64,000 nt of DNA from Paenibacillus tritici (GTDB taxonomy: Bacteria; Bacillota; Bacilli; Paenibacillales; Paenibacillaceae): positions 1 to 64,000 of the forward strand of contig NZ_JABMKX010000018.1 in assembly GCF_013204885.1 (NCBI RefSeq). Direction: 5' to 3'. Both the position numbers and the translations under genes were made by a program. The notes under the pieces were generated by a model. It did not search any database, was not told the DNA's origin, and worked only from the letters and a program-made list of their open reading frames with translations. This document shows positions 26,224-34,105 of this stretch, one piece after another. Position 1 is the stretch's first letter. Each line of letters begins with the position of its first letter.

Positions 26224-26263
26224 GGTTGGACAGATTATTAACTTTGACAAGGAAGTGGAGAAA

Positions 26264-26458
26264 ATGAATAAACAACAACAAAATTCAGTGATGCTGTTCC
26301 TGGCCTCTTTCTCAGCGATTGTTGCTGGTCAAGTCATTCAGTCTAACGGAAGCAGTGTGATGGATTTCTCGCAGGGAGTACTAACAGGCATTGGAATTGT
26401 GGGAATGATGATGACAATCGTAACTCTTGGCAGATTTAATAAACGTAGGGAACAGTAA
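26264..26458 (+). CDS. Small membrane protein (64 aa)
   Basis: Two hydrophobic stretches (SVMLFLASFSAIVAGQVI and GVLTGIGIVGMMMTIVTLGR) and a basic tail. Start ATG 26264 with AAGGAA upstream; GTG 26255 is the alternative. It follows the permease gene by 40 bp and may be a fifth product of the same operon. No known family. Confidence 0.6.
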   Translation: MNKQQQNSVMLFLASFSAIVAGQVIQSNGSSVMDFSQGVLTGIGIVGMMMTIVTLGRFNKRREQ

Positions 26459-26498
26459 GGACTTTTGGCAGCAAAAATCCGCTACGGCCTTCCGGGCA

Positions 26499-26543
26499 AT
26501 ACAACAGGGAGCAGTTACCTCAGGTAACTGCTCCCTGTTGTAT
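26499..26543. terminator. Bidirectional terminator, 22-bp perfect arms
   Basis: A 45-bp perfect palindrome (arms start ATACAACAGGGAGCAGTTAC) around a single central base, between the convergent ABC operon and the TetR gene. Confidence 0.85.
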
Positions 26544-26565
26544 ATTCAGCCATCCCCTCCAGAAT

Positions 26566-27114
26566 TCAAACCCCCTGTTTGATTAAACTCCAGATGCGTT
26601 CAAACCGTTCTTGGTAGTCTGGTGAATTCCAGGATTCTTTAAAAGAGGGGAGACTAAACACTGCAAACGCAGATAGAATGGCCTCTGCCCGCTCAAATTG
26701 AGGATCATGATATTCCATGAAACCATCAATGATTTGATAAGAATCCCAAAGCACATCACGTAATACCAAAGGATTACTGTCCACATATTGTGTATTCAAG
26801 GCGAACATTTGGGGATTCTCATTATAAGCACGCTTTTTGGCATTCACAAATGCCCATAGCCAATTGTGGAGCACTTCCTGCGGGGAGGCGGTATTAGTCA
26901 TGTTTATACGGATTTGCTCTGAAATCATCCGGTTGAACCAGTTCTTAGCTACAGCCGCCCAGAGTTCTTGTTTGTTTTTGAAATGTTTATAGAGTGCAGC
27001 GTGGGTGATGTTCAATTCATCCGCTATTTGAGAGAGCGTCACCTCAGACTTTTCCGTACGCTCAATTAATGTCTCGGCAGTTGCAATAATAAGCTCCTGT
27101 GTGATCTTAGCCAT
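26566..27114 (-). CDS. TetR-family transcriptional regulator
   Basis: A 182-residue regulator with an N-terminal helix-turn-helix (VTLSQIADELNITHAALYKH, then FKNKQELWAAVAKNW). The start is placed at ATG 27114 (MAKITQEL); the frame runs 47 codons further but that part is not TetR-like. It is divergent from the quinone-reductase-like gene at 27299 and probably controls it. The ligand-binding half is too variable to suggest an inducer. Confidence 0.87.
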   Translation of the reverse strand: MAKITQELIIATAETLIERTEKSEVTLSQIADELNITHAALYKHFKNKQELWAAVAKNWFNRMISEQIRINMTNTASPQEVLHNWLWAFVNAKKRAYNENPQMFALNTQYVDSNPLVLRDVLWDSYQIIDGFMEYHDPQFERAEAILSAFAVFSLPSFKESWNSPDYQERFERIWSLIKQGV

Positions 27115-27194
27115 TTGTTGTGGCAGGTGAGTGCTGCCAACCCTTCTTTCGTTAATTAGTGATATCCACTTATAGTTTAGCACACAAAAACACA

Positions 27195-27249
27195 GTAACA
27201 AATGTTGACTTTTGTAACTCCTGGTCTTATGCTTGGTGTGCAAGTTACA
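27195..27249 (+). promoter_or_regulatory. Promoter of the oxidoreductase gene with GTAAC half-sites
   Basis: TTGACT (27205-27210), 17 bp, TATGCT (27228-27233). Half-sites GTAAC at 27195 and 27214 and GTTAC near 27243 and 27263 flank the boxes and could be the TetR operator. Half-site spacing is irregular, so the operator is only suggested. Confidence 0.6.
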
Positions 27250-27298
27250 AATCATCTTGAATGTTACTTAAAATCTTGCGGATAGGAGGATATTAATT

Positions 27299-28300
27299 AT
27301 GAAGGCGGCACAGATCACCAAATACTCCAAACCATTTCAAGTTGAAGTGCGCGATGTTCCAGTCCCGGAAATAAGTGATTATGAAGTTTTGGTTAAAGTG
27401 AAGGCGGCGGCGGTTAACCACTTGGAGCTGCTCATCGCTACCGGAAGCGTGAAGTTAATCCAGGACTATGAGTTCCCCTTGACCCTTGGTAACGAACTCA
27501 CAGGTGTTGTTGAGAAGATGGGTAAGAAAGTCGCAGGCTTCAAAGTGGGTGATGCCATTTACTCCCGCCTGCCGCTGCGAAAGATTGGAGCATTTGCCGA
27601 ATATGCGGCGATTCCTGCAGAGGCTATTGCTCACCTGCCGGGTAATCTGGATTTTGTAACCGGTGCGGCTGCACCTTTAACAGGATTGACAGCCTATCAA
27701 AGCCTGCATGAAGAGTTAGCTGCCAAAGCTGGCGAAAGTGTGTTCATTCCAGGAGGCTCTGGTTCATTTGGCCAAATGGCGGTTCCTATCGCTAAAAGCA
27801 TGGGGCTGAAGGTCATCGTCAGCGGAAGTCCACAGGCGCGTGAACGTACAATGGCCGCGGGAGCTGATCAATACATTGATTACAAGGAGGAGAACTACTG
27901 GGAACGGCTTCATGATCTTGATTATGTGATTGATACCTTGGGACCTGGTGAATTTGACCGTGAACTCTCTATTATTAAACCAGGCGGCCATCTTCTTTCT
28001 CTACGGACCGGGCCAAACAAACGATTCGCCAAAACTATGGGCTTGGCAGGTTGGAAGCAAAAACTGTTCAGTATTGCTGGGGCTAAGTATGATCACAAAG
28101 CCAAGAAGAAGAAGATTGAATATCATTTTGTGTTTGTACGCAGTGATGGAGAACAATTACGGCAAATCACAAAAATTATTGAAGAGAACCAAATTATACC
28201 TGCGGTAGACGCCCGGGAGTTCCACATTGAAGATATTAGTGAAGCTCTAAATCTGGTTGCTACAGGTCACCCCCAAGGGAAAGTGGTAATCCGATTTTAA
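27299..28300 (+). CDS. Zinc-independent medium-chain NADPH oxidoreductase (quinone reductase-like)
   Basis: A 333-residue MDR-superfamily protein. Residues ~1-125 are the GroES-like catalytic half (AAVNHLELLIATGS, LGNELTGVVEKMGKKVAGFK), followed by the Rossmann half (GESVFIPGGSGSFGQMAVPI). It lacks the Cys/His cluster of zinc alcohol dehydrogenases, which points to the quinone oxidoreductase group. ATG 27299 follows ATAGGAGGAT. Divergent TetR gene alongside suggests induction by a toxic compound, perhaps an electrophile. Confidence 0.85.
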   Translation: MKAAQITKYSKPFQVEVRDVPVPEISDYEVLVKVKAAAVNHLELLIATGSVKLIQDYEFPLTLGNELTGVVEKMGKKVAGFKVGDAIYSRLPLRKIGAFAEYAAIPAEAIAHLPGNLDFVTGAAAPLTGLTAYQSLHEELAAKAGESVFIPGGSGSFGQMAVPIAKSMGLKVIVSGSPQARERTMAAGADQYIDYKEENYWERLHDLDYVIDTLGPGEFDRELSIIKPGGHLLSLRTGPNKRFAKTMGLAGWKQKLFSIAGAKYDHKAKKKKIEYHFVFVRSDGEQLRQITKIIEENQIIPAVDAREFHIEDISEALNLVATGHPQGKVVIRF

Positions 28301-28316
28301 ATAATTATATAATTAT

Positions 28317-28421
28317 TTACCGATCGTTCTCAATATGTTATATTGAATTTATAGGACATCATTGCATGATGAGATTAGGTTATTATATCATTTCTTGTGC
28401 ATTTTCTAGAACGATCATTCT
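28317..28421. promoter_or_regulatory. Two related palindromic sites upstream of the SDR gene
   Basis: TTACCGATCGTTCT at 28317-28330 and AGAACGATCATTCT at 28408-28421 are both imperfect versions of the 14-bp palindrome AGAACGATCGTTCT, about 90 bp apart. They look like a dimeric regulator's operators, TetR-like in size. The downstream site ends 20 bp before the SDR start codon. No regulator gene lies directly beside this SDR gene. Confidence 0.55.
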
Positions 28422-28441
28422 TAAAAAGAGGAGCGGAACCC

Positions 28442-29140
28442 ATGAACATTTCTGAACAAGTCGCATTTGTTACTGGAGCAAACCGGGGGCTTGGCCGCCA
28501 GCTTACGCTTGAACTTCTAGCTAGAGGGGCTAAGGTCTACGCGGGAGCAAGAAATCCGGAGACCGTAAATATTCCAGGGGTTACCCCTGTAAAGCTTGAT
28601 GTAACCAACCCTCAAGAGGTAGCGGCAGCAGCCAGCCTGGCTAAGGATGTTACAATTCTGATCAACAATGCAGGATCATCTACAGGCGCTTCTTTGCTGG
28701 AAGGGGATATGGAGCAAATCCAGCTGGAGTTGGATACGCATTTCTTCGGTACGTTATCCATGGTTCGCGCGTTTGCACCAGTCATCGAGAACAACGGGGG
28801 AGGAGCGGTTCTGAATATTCTTTCCGCCTTATCCTGGTTCAGTGGCGGAGCTGCGGGTGCCTACACAGCTGCGAAGGCTGCAGCATGGGCGTTGACGAAC
28901 GATCTTCGTTTGAATTTGTATCCCCGTCATATTAGAGTAGCAGGCTTACATGTGGGTTATATGGAGACAGACATGACAGCCGGCCTGGATGCTCCCAAAT
29001 CAAACCCTTCGGATATTGCGAAAATAGCTATTGACGGCATAGCAGCCGGCAGCTTTGAAATTCTTGCCGACGATACCAGCCGGATGATCCAAGCCGGACT
29101 TGCAGGCGGCGTTTCCGCCCTATACCCGCATCTGTCCTAA
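28442..29140 (+). CDS. Short-chain dehydrogenase/reductase
   Basis: A 232-residue SDR: TGANRGLGRQL cofactor motif, NNAGSS segment, catalytic Ser in LNILSALSWFSGG and YTAAK (Tyr-x-x-x-Lys). It would use NAD(P)H on an unknown substrate. ATG 28442 follows AAAGAGGAG; a longer frame begins inside the operator and is unlikely. Confidence 0.88.
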   Translation: MNISEQVAFVTGANRGLGRQLTLELLARGAKVYAGARNPETVNIPGVTPVKLDVTNPQEVAAAASLAKDVTILINNAGSSTGASLLEGDMEQIQLELDTHFFGTLSMVRAFAPVIENNGGGAVLNILSALSWFSGGAAGAYTAAKAAAWALTNDLRLNLYPRHIRVAGLHVGYMETDMTAGLDAPKSNPSDIAKIAIDGIAAGSFEILADDTSRMIQAGLAGGVSALYPHLS

Positions 29141-29231
29141 TCATAATTACGGCAATTATGGAGTGAAATCTAAGTCGGGAACATGGAATTACCGCGTCGT
29201 TTAGCCATGGCCCCATAAACAGGATGTTATC

Positions 29232-29263
29232 GAGTCTCCACATGGAGACTCTTCTTTTTTATT
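29232..29263 (+). terminator. Terminator after the SDR gene
   Basis: GAGTCTCCACATGGAGACTC hairpin followed by TTCTTTTTT. Confidence 0.8.
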
Positions 29264-29312
29264 GTTTAGGAAGTTATTATGATTCTTATACCTCTAGAAA
29301 CGGAGGATTGAG

Positions 29313-30002
29313 ATGAATATAAAAAGGATAATAACAGCTGCCATTGCATCAATTATGGTATTCGGAATCCTAACGGCTTGTTCCAATCTTTCTTCTGAAT
29401 CAGATGAGTTAGCAGCAGCAAGCCTGTCGCCAGAGCAAATTAAGGAGCTTCGTAAAGAATATCCTTTATCCACCGGCTCTCCCGAAAATGTTGATTTGCG
29501 GGATTTAACATTTAAGGAGGTATTGGATCATACGGACACGGTCATAGTTGCTGAAGTCATTCAGCAAATGCCGGATTTCAGCGTGGATCTGATAACTGAA
29601 CCTGGAACTCCAGAGGGTAATTTAGCGGAGAAATCTAAGGATTCCGGCCTGGAACCTTACAAGCCTATGTTTACTTCTTTTCAAGTTAATGTAGATCAAG
29701 TAGTTACTGGTGAAGAGGTTGAAGGGACCATTAACCTGATTTATAACTCTGAGTTCAAGGGGATTGAGCCAGAACTTAAGCCGGGAATGAAGATCGTCGC
29801 TGCAATCAAAAAGGGGGTAGGGGAAGAGCAGGAAGGAAGCTACTCTTTCACCCGTTATGGGACATATTATGTAGTTGATGGTGACTATGTTCTATCTGCA
29901 TTCGAGGGACAGAGCGAAGAGATGAGAACCTTCTCACGGGATACGAATGGATATAAACTGGACCATCTGATCTCTGAAATTAAAGCTTTAAGAGGAAATT
30001 GA
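29313..30002 (+). CDS. Hypothetical lipoprotein
   Basis: A 229-residue secreted lipoprotein: basic start and hydrophobic helix ending in the lipobox LTACS (Cys at about 23), then an acidic extracellular domain (FKEVLDHTDTVIVAEVIQQM, FQVNVDQVVTGEEVEGTINL). The part after residue 70 resembles generic extracellular domains for which I cannot name a family. GGAGGATTGAG precedes the ATG. Single-gene unit with its own terminator. Confidence 0.78.
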   Translation: MNIKRIITAAIASIMVFGILTACSNLSSESDELAAASLSPEQIKELRKEYPLSTGSPENVDLRDLTFKEVLDHTDTVIVAEVIQQMPDFSVDLITEPGTPEGNLAEKSKDSGLEPYKPMFTSFQVNVDQVVTGEEVEGTINLIYNSEFKGIEPELKPGMKIVAAIKKGVGEEQEGSYSFTRYGTYYVVDGDYVLSAFEGQSEEMRTFSRDTNGYKLDHLISEIKALRGN

Positions 30003-30007
30003 ATCAG

Positions 30008-30042
30008 AAGCCCATACGCCAACCCGGCGGATGGGCTTTTTT
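30008..30042 (+). terminator. Terminator after the lipoprotein gene
   Basis: AAGCCCATACGCC...GGCGGATGGGCTTTTTT; good stem and T tail. The ATGGGCTTTTTT end is also used by the hairpins at 18405 and 20689. Confidence 0.85.
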
Positions 30043-30177
30043 GGGATGTGCAGACCGAAGTGCCTACACAACCTTTTTACATTTTATAATTAAACGGGCT
30101 TGCAATGAATCATTATGGTTAAACTCCGTCAGATAGTGTACCTTAGTACTATTAGTAGTTAGGAGTGGTGACTTTTT

Positions 30178-30366
30178 GTGAAGAAAAGTAGACGAACCCC
30201 CGTGCTGGTCGCGGTCTCGATTCTGTTAATTATTATCAGCAGCCTGATTCCATCGGATAAATCCGCTTGGCTGGGGGCCTTACAGACCCTTCTGCTGGGC
30301 GTTGGACTGCTCGGCTGCTGCATGGCCTTCTGGCGGTTCGCCAAGGGAGGTAAGGGCAAAAGCTGA
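30178..30366 (+). CDS. Small membrane protein (62 aa)
   Basis: GTG start with AGGAGTGG nine bases upstream. Two hydrophobic helices (TPVLVAVSILLIIISSLI and WLGALQTLLLGVGLLGCCMA) and a basic tail AKGGKGKS. No known family. It converges on the sigma-like gene at 30411. Confidence 0.6.
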   Translation: MKKSRRTPVLVAVSILLIIISSLIPSDKSAWLGALQTLLLGVGLLGCCMAFWRFAKGGKGKS

Positions 30367-30410
30367 TTTGAGGGGCACTTCACACCATCCGTCCCCCGTC
30401 ATCTCCCGCC

Positions 30411-30869
30411 TTATCCCGCCGAAGGGCGGTGAACAGAGGGCATTGTTGAATGCGCGGCCGCCATTTGTTCGCGTATCCCTCTAAGCTGGGCTTTCAGCTC
30501 GGGGACGCTATGCTGGAGGATCAGGCTGATGTCGGACAGGGGAAGCTGGAGGCCGTACCAGAGGGCACTGGCAATCTGATCCTCCCAGCCGAGCAGGGCA
30601 GGGGTGCAGCGGCTGTGCTCCTGGGCAAGAATGGAGCATTGACGGATGCACTCCTTGTAAGCGGCCGGGGAGCCAGCCTTCCCTTGCGGGAGGCTTCCCT
30701 TCAGCCATAGCTCATAGAGCGACGCGAAGGTAGCGGCTGCGGCTTGATCCGCGCGGGCACCCTTCTCCAGCAGCAGACAGCTGAGAGCATAGACGGGTCC
30801 GCTGTATTGCTCGACATAATGTTTGAATCCGGCAGTATTAGCTGCCTTGGGCGATAACAGGTCTGGCAT
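30411..30869 (-). CDS. Degenerate sigma-factor-like protein under a c-di-AMP riboswitch
   Basis: A 152-residue protein starting at ATG 30869, 23 bp after a ydaO-type aptamer, with GAAGGA as ribosome site. The N-terminal part (HYVEQYSGPVYALSCLLL, RADQAAAATFASLYELWLKG) resembles sigma region 2, and the end (ALWYGLQLPLSDISLILQHS, then VPELKAQLRGIREQMAAA) resembles the region 4 helix-turn-helix. Both are weak, so it may be a diverged ECF-like factor or an unrelated helical protein. The frame is open far upstream only because the aptamer happens to lack stops. Confidence 0.7.
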   Translation of the reverse strand: MPDLLSPKAANTAGFKHYVEQYSGPVYALSCLLLEKGARADQAAAATFASLYELWLKGSLPQGKAGSPAAYKECIRQCSILAQEHSRCTPALLGWEDQIASALWYGLQLPLSDISLILQHSVPELKAQLRGIREQMAAAHSTMPSVHRPSAG

Positions 30870-30892
30870 GGCACACGTTCCTTCTCTCTTTA

Positions 30893-31039
30893 CGCTTACG
30901 GGGTTAGCTGTCGGATTCGGACGGTGAGAGTCGCCCTGCCTGCCAGAGACTGCGCAATGGTAGTCTCCTTTCGGATTCACCCCAAGTAAGGCCTGCGGCC
31001 TGATGGTTCCCCCGTTTTCCGCTTGGCGGAAATTCAGCG
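30893..31039 (-). promoter_or_regulatory. c-di-AMP (ydaO/yuaA) riboswitch aptamer
   Basis: On the minus strand the conserved ydaO blocks occur in order: CGGGGGAACCA, GGGGTGAATCC, AGGGCGACTCTCACCGTC, then CCGAATCCGACAGCTAACC and CGTAAGCG, with P1 formed by CGCT/AGCG. This matches the B. subtilis ydaO and yuaA leaders closely. The aptamer ends 23 bp before the start codon of the sigma-like gene, leaving no room for a separate terminator. Control may therefore be at translation, unlike the usual terminator mechanism. Confidence 0.92.
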
Positions 31040-31075
31040 TGCATGTATGATTTCGCAATGTAACTTTCAACACGA

Positions 31076-31105
31076 ATCATACACTTTCAGGATTGTCTTT
31101 GTAAA
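31076..31105 (-). promoter_or_regulatory. Probable promoter of the riboswitch transcript
   Basis: On the minus strand, TTTACA (31105-31100), 18-bp spacer, TATGAT (31081-31076), starting transcription about 30 bases ahead of the aptamer. The rest of 31074-31365 shows no gene. Confidence 0.6.
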
Positions 31106-31310
31106 AATGGAAAAGAGTTCTTTTGCGCCGGATTTACAATAAATTGCTGCCTGGTTACGCAGTTTTGAATCTAAAACCATATATGTAGCCGATAATCACT
31201 GATTATCTCACTCAATCGCCGTTTTTTATTTTTGCCGCAGGCAGCAGCGTGCGTAAGCGCTTTACTCATAGGTGTAGGCGGATACTCTTGTGCGCCACCA
31301 GTTAACAGAC

Positions 31311-31347
31311 AAAAGGTGCCGCCCTGCTTAGAGGGAGGCACCTTTTT
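31311..31347 (-). terminator. Terminator of the glutaredoxin/YtxJ unit
   Basis: AAAGGTGCC...GGCACCTTTTT hairpin; on the minus strand it is followed by TTGTC, and on the plus strand by a T run, so it may work both ways. Confidence 0.75.
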
Positions 31348-31365
31348 GGCATAAAGTATAGACAA

Positions 31366-31608
31366 TTACAGCACGGCAGCTTCCATAAGCTCCTGAAGCT
31401 CAGGGAGATTGAAGCCCTTAACCGCCCGGTCCCCGGAGACAGTGACTGGAATGCCCATGAAGCCCAGCTGCTCGACTTCTTCCTGATAGACGGCACTGGT
31501 CATGACATCCCGGACCTCGAAGGGAATACCCTTACTCTCCAGCAGCTGCTTCACCTGATTGCATTCGCTGCAGCCGGTGGTGGAATAGACAATAATGTTC
31601 GCGCTCAT
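31366..31608 (-). CDS. Glutaredoxin-like redox protein
   Basis: An 80-residue thioredoxin-fold protein with active site TTGCSEC (Cys13, Cys16), the cis-Pro segment GIPVTVSGDRAV, and a C-terminal helix. Size fits NrdH/glutaredoxin-like proteins that reduce disulfides. Its ATG overlaps the stop of ytxJ by four bases, so the two are translationally coupled and probably act in the same thiol pathway. Confidence 0.88.
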   Translation of the reverse strand: MSANIIVYSTTGCSECNQVKQLLESKGIPFEVRDVMTSAVYQEEVEQLGFMGIPVTVSGDRAVKGFNLPELQELMEAAVL

Positions 31609-31931
31609 TGTTCCACTGCTTCCTTTATGGCATTTTGGGTAATCTTCCAGTGTGAGGTGTTCCAGCGGACTTCGCTGTCCTCGAGCAGGAAAATTTGCGG
31701 GGATTCATGCTTAATGCCAAGCTCCTCGGCAATCTGGTTAGAGACGAGGCGGTCCTCAATCACATGGACAATGGCAGCAGGCGTATCTGAATTCTGTGTG
31801 TAGGCCCGGAATTCCTCATTGGCCTTGGCACTGATCGGGCAGGTAGTGCTGTGCTTGAAGAGCAGTTTTTTGCCAGGCTGCCCGATATATTGCTGTAGCT
31901 CATCCGTGGTACGGATCTGTTGAATAGACAC
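31605..31931 (-). CDS. ytxJ: Bacillithiol system redox protein YtxJ
   Basis: A 108-residue monothiol bacilliredoxin-like protein. Key region KHSTTCPISAKANEEFRAY with a single active Cys31 where dithiol proteins have CxxC; the cis-Pro comes in HESPQIFLLEDSEV. YtxJ proteins are thought to remove bacillithiol from oxidised proteins. GTG start at 31931 with GGAAGGTG upstream. Confidence 0.9.
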   Translation of the reverse strand: MSIQQIRTTDELQQYIGQPGKKLLFKHSTTCPISAKANEEFRAYTQNSDTPAAIVHVIEDRLVSNQIAEELGIKHESPQIFLLEDSEVRWNTSHWKITQNAIKEAVEQ

Positions 31932-32159
31932 CTTAGAATCACCTTCCTGGGGTAAGATTTAATGAAACCTGTTGCCAACAATTGTGTTGTTAACAACTAT
32001 TATTCCTGATTGTAACATAGTTCAAAATTAAAGCAAAAGAAAGTTCAGCCGGCTTGCCCCTCCCTTGCGGGATGTTGTTAACGGTCTATTGCCGTGCTAA
32101 TGTGAGAGGGATGAGGACTTGGCTCGGTGCGTTATGAAGCAGATATGAGGGGGGAGCTC

Positions 32160-32882
32160 ATGAAAAGGGTCGCTTGTGTGACCGGTGCGGACCGTGGACT
32201 CGGATTTCACCTTGTCCGCTCTCTTTTGGAGAGTAAGTACACGGTGTTTGCCGGACGGTATTTGCCTGACGCTCAGGCATTGGAGGCTTTGAAAGCGCAA
32301 TACCCGGATCGCCTGCGGCTGGTTCCTCTTGATATCGGCAGTGCAGGGAGCGTGAAAGAGGCAGCACGGAGTATTGCCGGGAGTACAGGGCATATAGATA
32401 TGATTATCAATAATGCGGGGATTATCCACCGGTCGGATGATGCTACAGTGCTCGTGGATATGGATGATGAAGCGATGGCGCATATTTATAACGTGAATAC
32501 GCTGGGGGCGCTAAGGGTAAGCAATGCATTGATGGGGTTGCTCCTGCAAGGCAGGCAGCGGCTGGTGGTTAATATCTCCTCGGAAGCCGGCAGCATCGGG
32601 CGGAACAAGCGGATTAATATGTATGGCTACTCCATGTCGAAGGCCGCGCTTAATATGCAGTCTTCGCTGATGCACAATCATCTGCGCAGGATGGGCGGAC
32701 AGGTGATGGTCTTCCATCCCGGCTGGCTGCAGTCCTATATGAATGGAGAGAAGGATATCGAAGCGCCTGTTACGCCTGAAGAATCTGCAGGCAAGATTAT
32801 GACGATCGTCCGTAACCATAAGCTGTATCTGGCCGAAGAACCGGTCTACATTGATCTGGACGGTAACCTGTGGCCCTGGTAA
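32160..32882 (+). CDS. Short-chain dehydrogenase/reductase
   Basis: A 240-residue SDR. Cofactor motif TGADRGLGFHLV, NNAGI segment (IDMIINNAGIIHRSDD), Ser in VNISSEAGSIG and YGYSMSKAALNM for the Tyr-Lys pair. ATG 32160 follows AGGGGGGAG. A ThuA-like gene follows 43 bp downstream, suggesting joint action on a sugar or polyol, but the substrate is unknown. Confidence 0.88.
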   Translation: MKRVACVTGADRGLGFHLVRSLLESKYTVFAGRYLPDAQALEALKAQYPDRLRLVPLDIGSAGSVKEAARSIAGSTGHIDMIINNAGIIHRSDDATVLVDMDDEAMAHIYNVNTLGALRVSNALMGLLLQGRQRLVVNISSEAGSIGRNKRINMYGYSMSKAALNMQSSLMHNHLRRMGGQVMVFHPGWLQSYMNGEKDIEAPVTPEESAGKIMTIVRNHKLYLAEEPVYIDLDGNLWPW

Positions 32883-32925
32883 TATAGCAGAATTGTTAAT
32901 TTGACCATAGAAAGGTGTGCATACT

Positions 32926-33561
32926 ATGTCTCCTTACAAAGCGCTCGCGTTCGGCAGCTATACCGAAGTGAAATATCATCCCTTCCAAGAGGTAGACCGC
33001 CAGATCGGGCAACTGCTCGAACCGGAGTTCCGGGTGGACGCAACGGAGGACTATGGACGGATGAACAAGGACGAGCTGGCTGATTGTAAGCTGGTGGTCT
33101 CTTATACAGAATTCTCCGAGGATAAATTGTCCGCTGCACAGAGCGGGGCGCTGCTCGCTTATGTGGCTGGCGGCGGGGGGCTGCTCGTAGTGCACAACGG
33201 AATTTCTCTACAGCGCAATCAGGAGCTTGGGGGGATGCTCGGTGCCCGGTTCACCCACCATCCGGCGTATACGGCACTTCATATGAGTGTTGCTGCCCCG
33301 GAGCATCCGGTTATGCAGGGAGTCAGCGATTTTGTCATAGAGGATGAGCCTTATTATTTCGAGCAGCATCCCTATTTCGAGACCACGGTGCTTCTGGAGT
33401 ATCCTCATGACGGAGCTATGAGACAGGCTGCATGGTGTCATGAATTCGGAGCAGGCCGGGTCGTCTATCTGATGCCGGGGCATCATCTGCCCTCCTTCTC
33501 GTCAGAGCCGCTGCGCCGGATGATCCGCAGAGGCGGACTATGGGCAGCGGGACTGCTGTAG
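32926..33561 (+). CDS. ThuA-like domain protein
   Basis: A 211-residue protein of the ThuA/class I glutamine amidotransferase-like fold: LLAYVAGGGGLLVVHNGIS, FTHHPAYTALHMSVAAPEHP and GAGRVVYLMPGHHLPSFSSE are typical. ThuA proteins take part in trehalose or related sugar use in rhizobia, but many members have no known role. Start ATG 32926 with AAAGG at proper spacing. Ends before a terminator. Confidence 0.82.
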   Translation: MSPYKALAFGSYTEVKYHPFQEVDRQIGQLLEPEFRVDATEDYGRMNKDELADCKLVVSYTEFSEDKLSAAQSGALLAYVAGGGGLLVVHNGISLQRNQELGGMLGARFTHHPAYTALHMSVAAPEHPVMQGVSDFVIEDEPYYFEQHPYFETTVLLEYPHDGAMRQAAWCHEFGAGRVVYLMPGHHLPSFSSEPLRRMIRRGGLWAAGLL

Positions 33562-33568
33562 CAGTAAG

Positions 33569-33600
33569 ACCAGCTTAAGCTATGCTTCGGCTGGTTTTTT
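33569..33600 (+). terminator. Terminator after the ThuA-like gene
   Basis: ACCAGC-AAGC-TAT-GCTT-GCTGGT stepwise hairpin followed by TTTTTT. Confidence 0.75.
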
Positions 33601-33644
33601 GCTGTTGTTCCATATGTGCAAGCAATATTTATGGCAAAAATCTC

Positions 33645-33676
33645 TTGACCCTGACACCAGTGTCAGGGTTTATACT
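33645..33676 (+). promoter_or_regulatory. MerR-type promoter and operator
   Basis: TTGACC (33645) and TATACT (33671-33676) are 20 bp apart, the over-long spacing typical of MerR-activated promoters. Inside lies a perfect dyad at 33648-33669 with arms ACCCTGACAC and GTGTCAGGGT. The gene it drives encodes a MerR-family protein, so autoregulation is likely. Confidence 0.82.
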
Positions 33677-33715
33677 GAACGCAGACCATTTCTCATGAAC
33701 CCCGGGGAGAATGCC

Positions 33716-34081
33716 ATGAAAATAGGTGAGCTAGCCGCACTTACGGGCGTAAGCGTCCGTTCACTGCGATATTATGAACGTCAGGGACTAATCCAGCCGT
33801 TTCGGCAGGATAACGGTTACCGTGAATATTCGCCGCTTGCCGTGAATACGGTGGAGACCATCAAGCTGTATCTGAATCTGGGTCTGTCAACAGAGGAGAT
33901 TGCCGGATTCCTGCATTGTGTCCTCAAGAACAAAGAGGCCTTCTGTGCAGAAGTGATGCCGTTGTACCGGAGCAAGCTGGAAGAGATTGAACGCCAGCTG
34001 ACGGAGCTGAATCAGATCAAGCGGAATCTGCAGGACCGGATGGCTTCCATTCTCCAAGAGCAGCAGAACGAAGAAGAATAG
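33716..34081 (+). CDS. MerR-family transcriptional regulator
   Basis: A 121-residue regulator: MKIGELAALTGVSVRSLRYY helix-turn-helix and wing (ERQGLIQPFRQDNGYREYSP), then a dimerisation coiled coil (SKLEEIERQLTELNQIKRNL). Cys63 and Cys71 in the middle (LHCVLKNKEAFCAE) could be part of a redox or ligand sensor. Start at ATG 33716 after GGGGAGA. The thioredoxin gene 24 bp downstream is its obvious target. Confidence 0.88.
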   Translation: MKIGELAALTGVSVRSLRYYERQGLIQPFRQDNGYREYSPLAVNTVETIKLYLNLGLSTEEIAGFLHCVLKNKEAFCAEVMPLYRSKLEEIERQLTELNQIKRNLQDRMASILQEQQNEEE

Positions 34082-34105
34082 CGGATAGTGAAGGAGGAGC
34101 TTAAG

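Noticed and set aside
30411..31073. Longer 220-aa version of the sigma-like protein starting in the leader
   Set aside because: The extra 68 codons fall in the riboswitch; the aptamer conservation is at RNA level.
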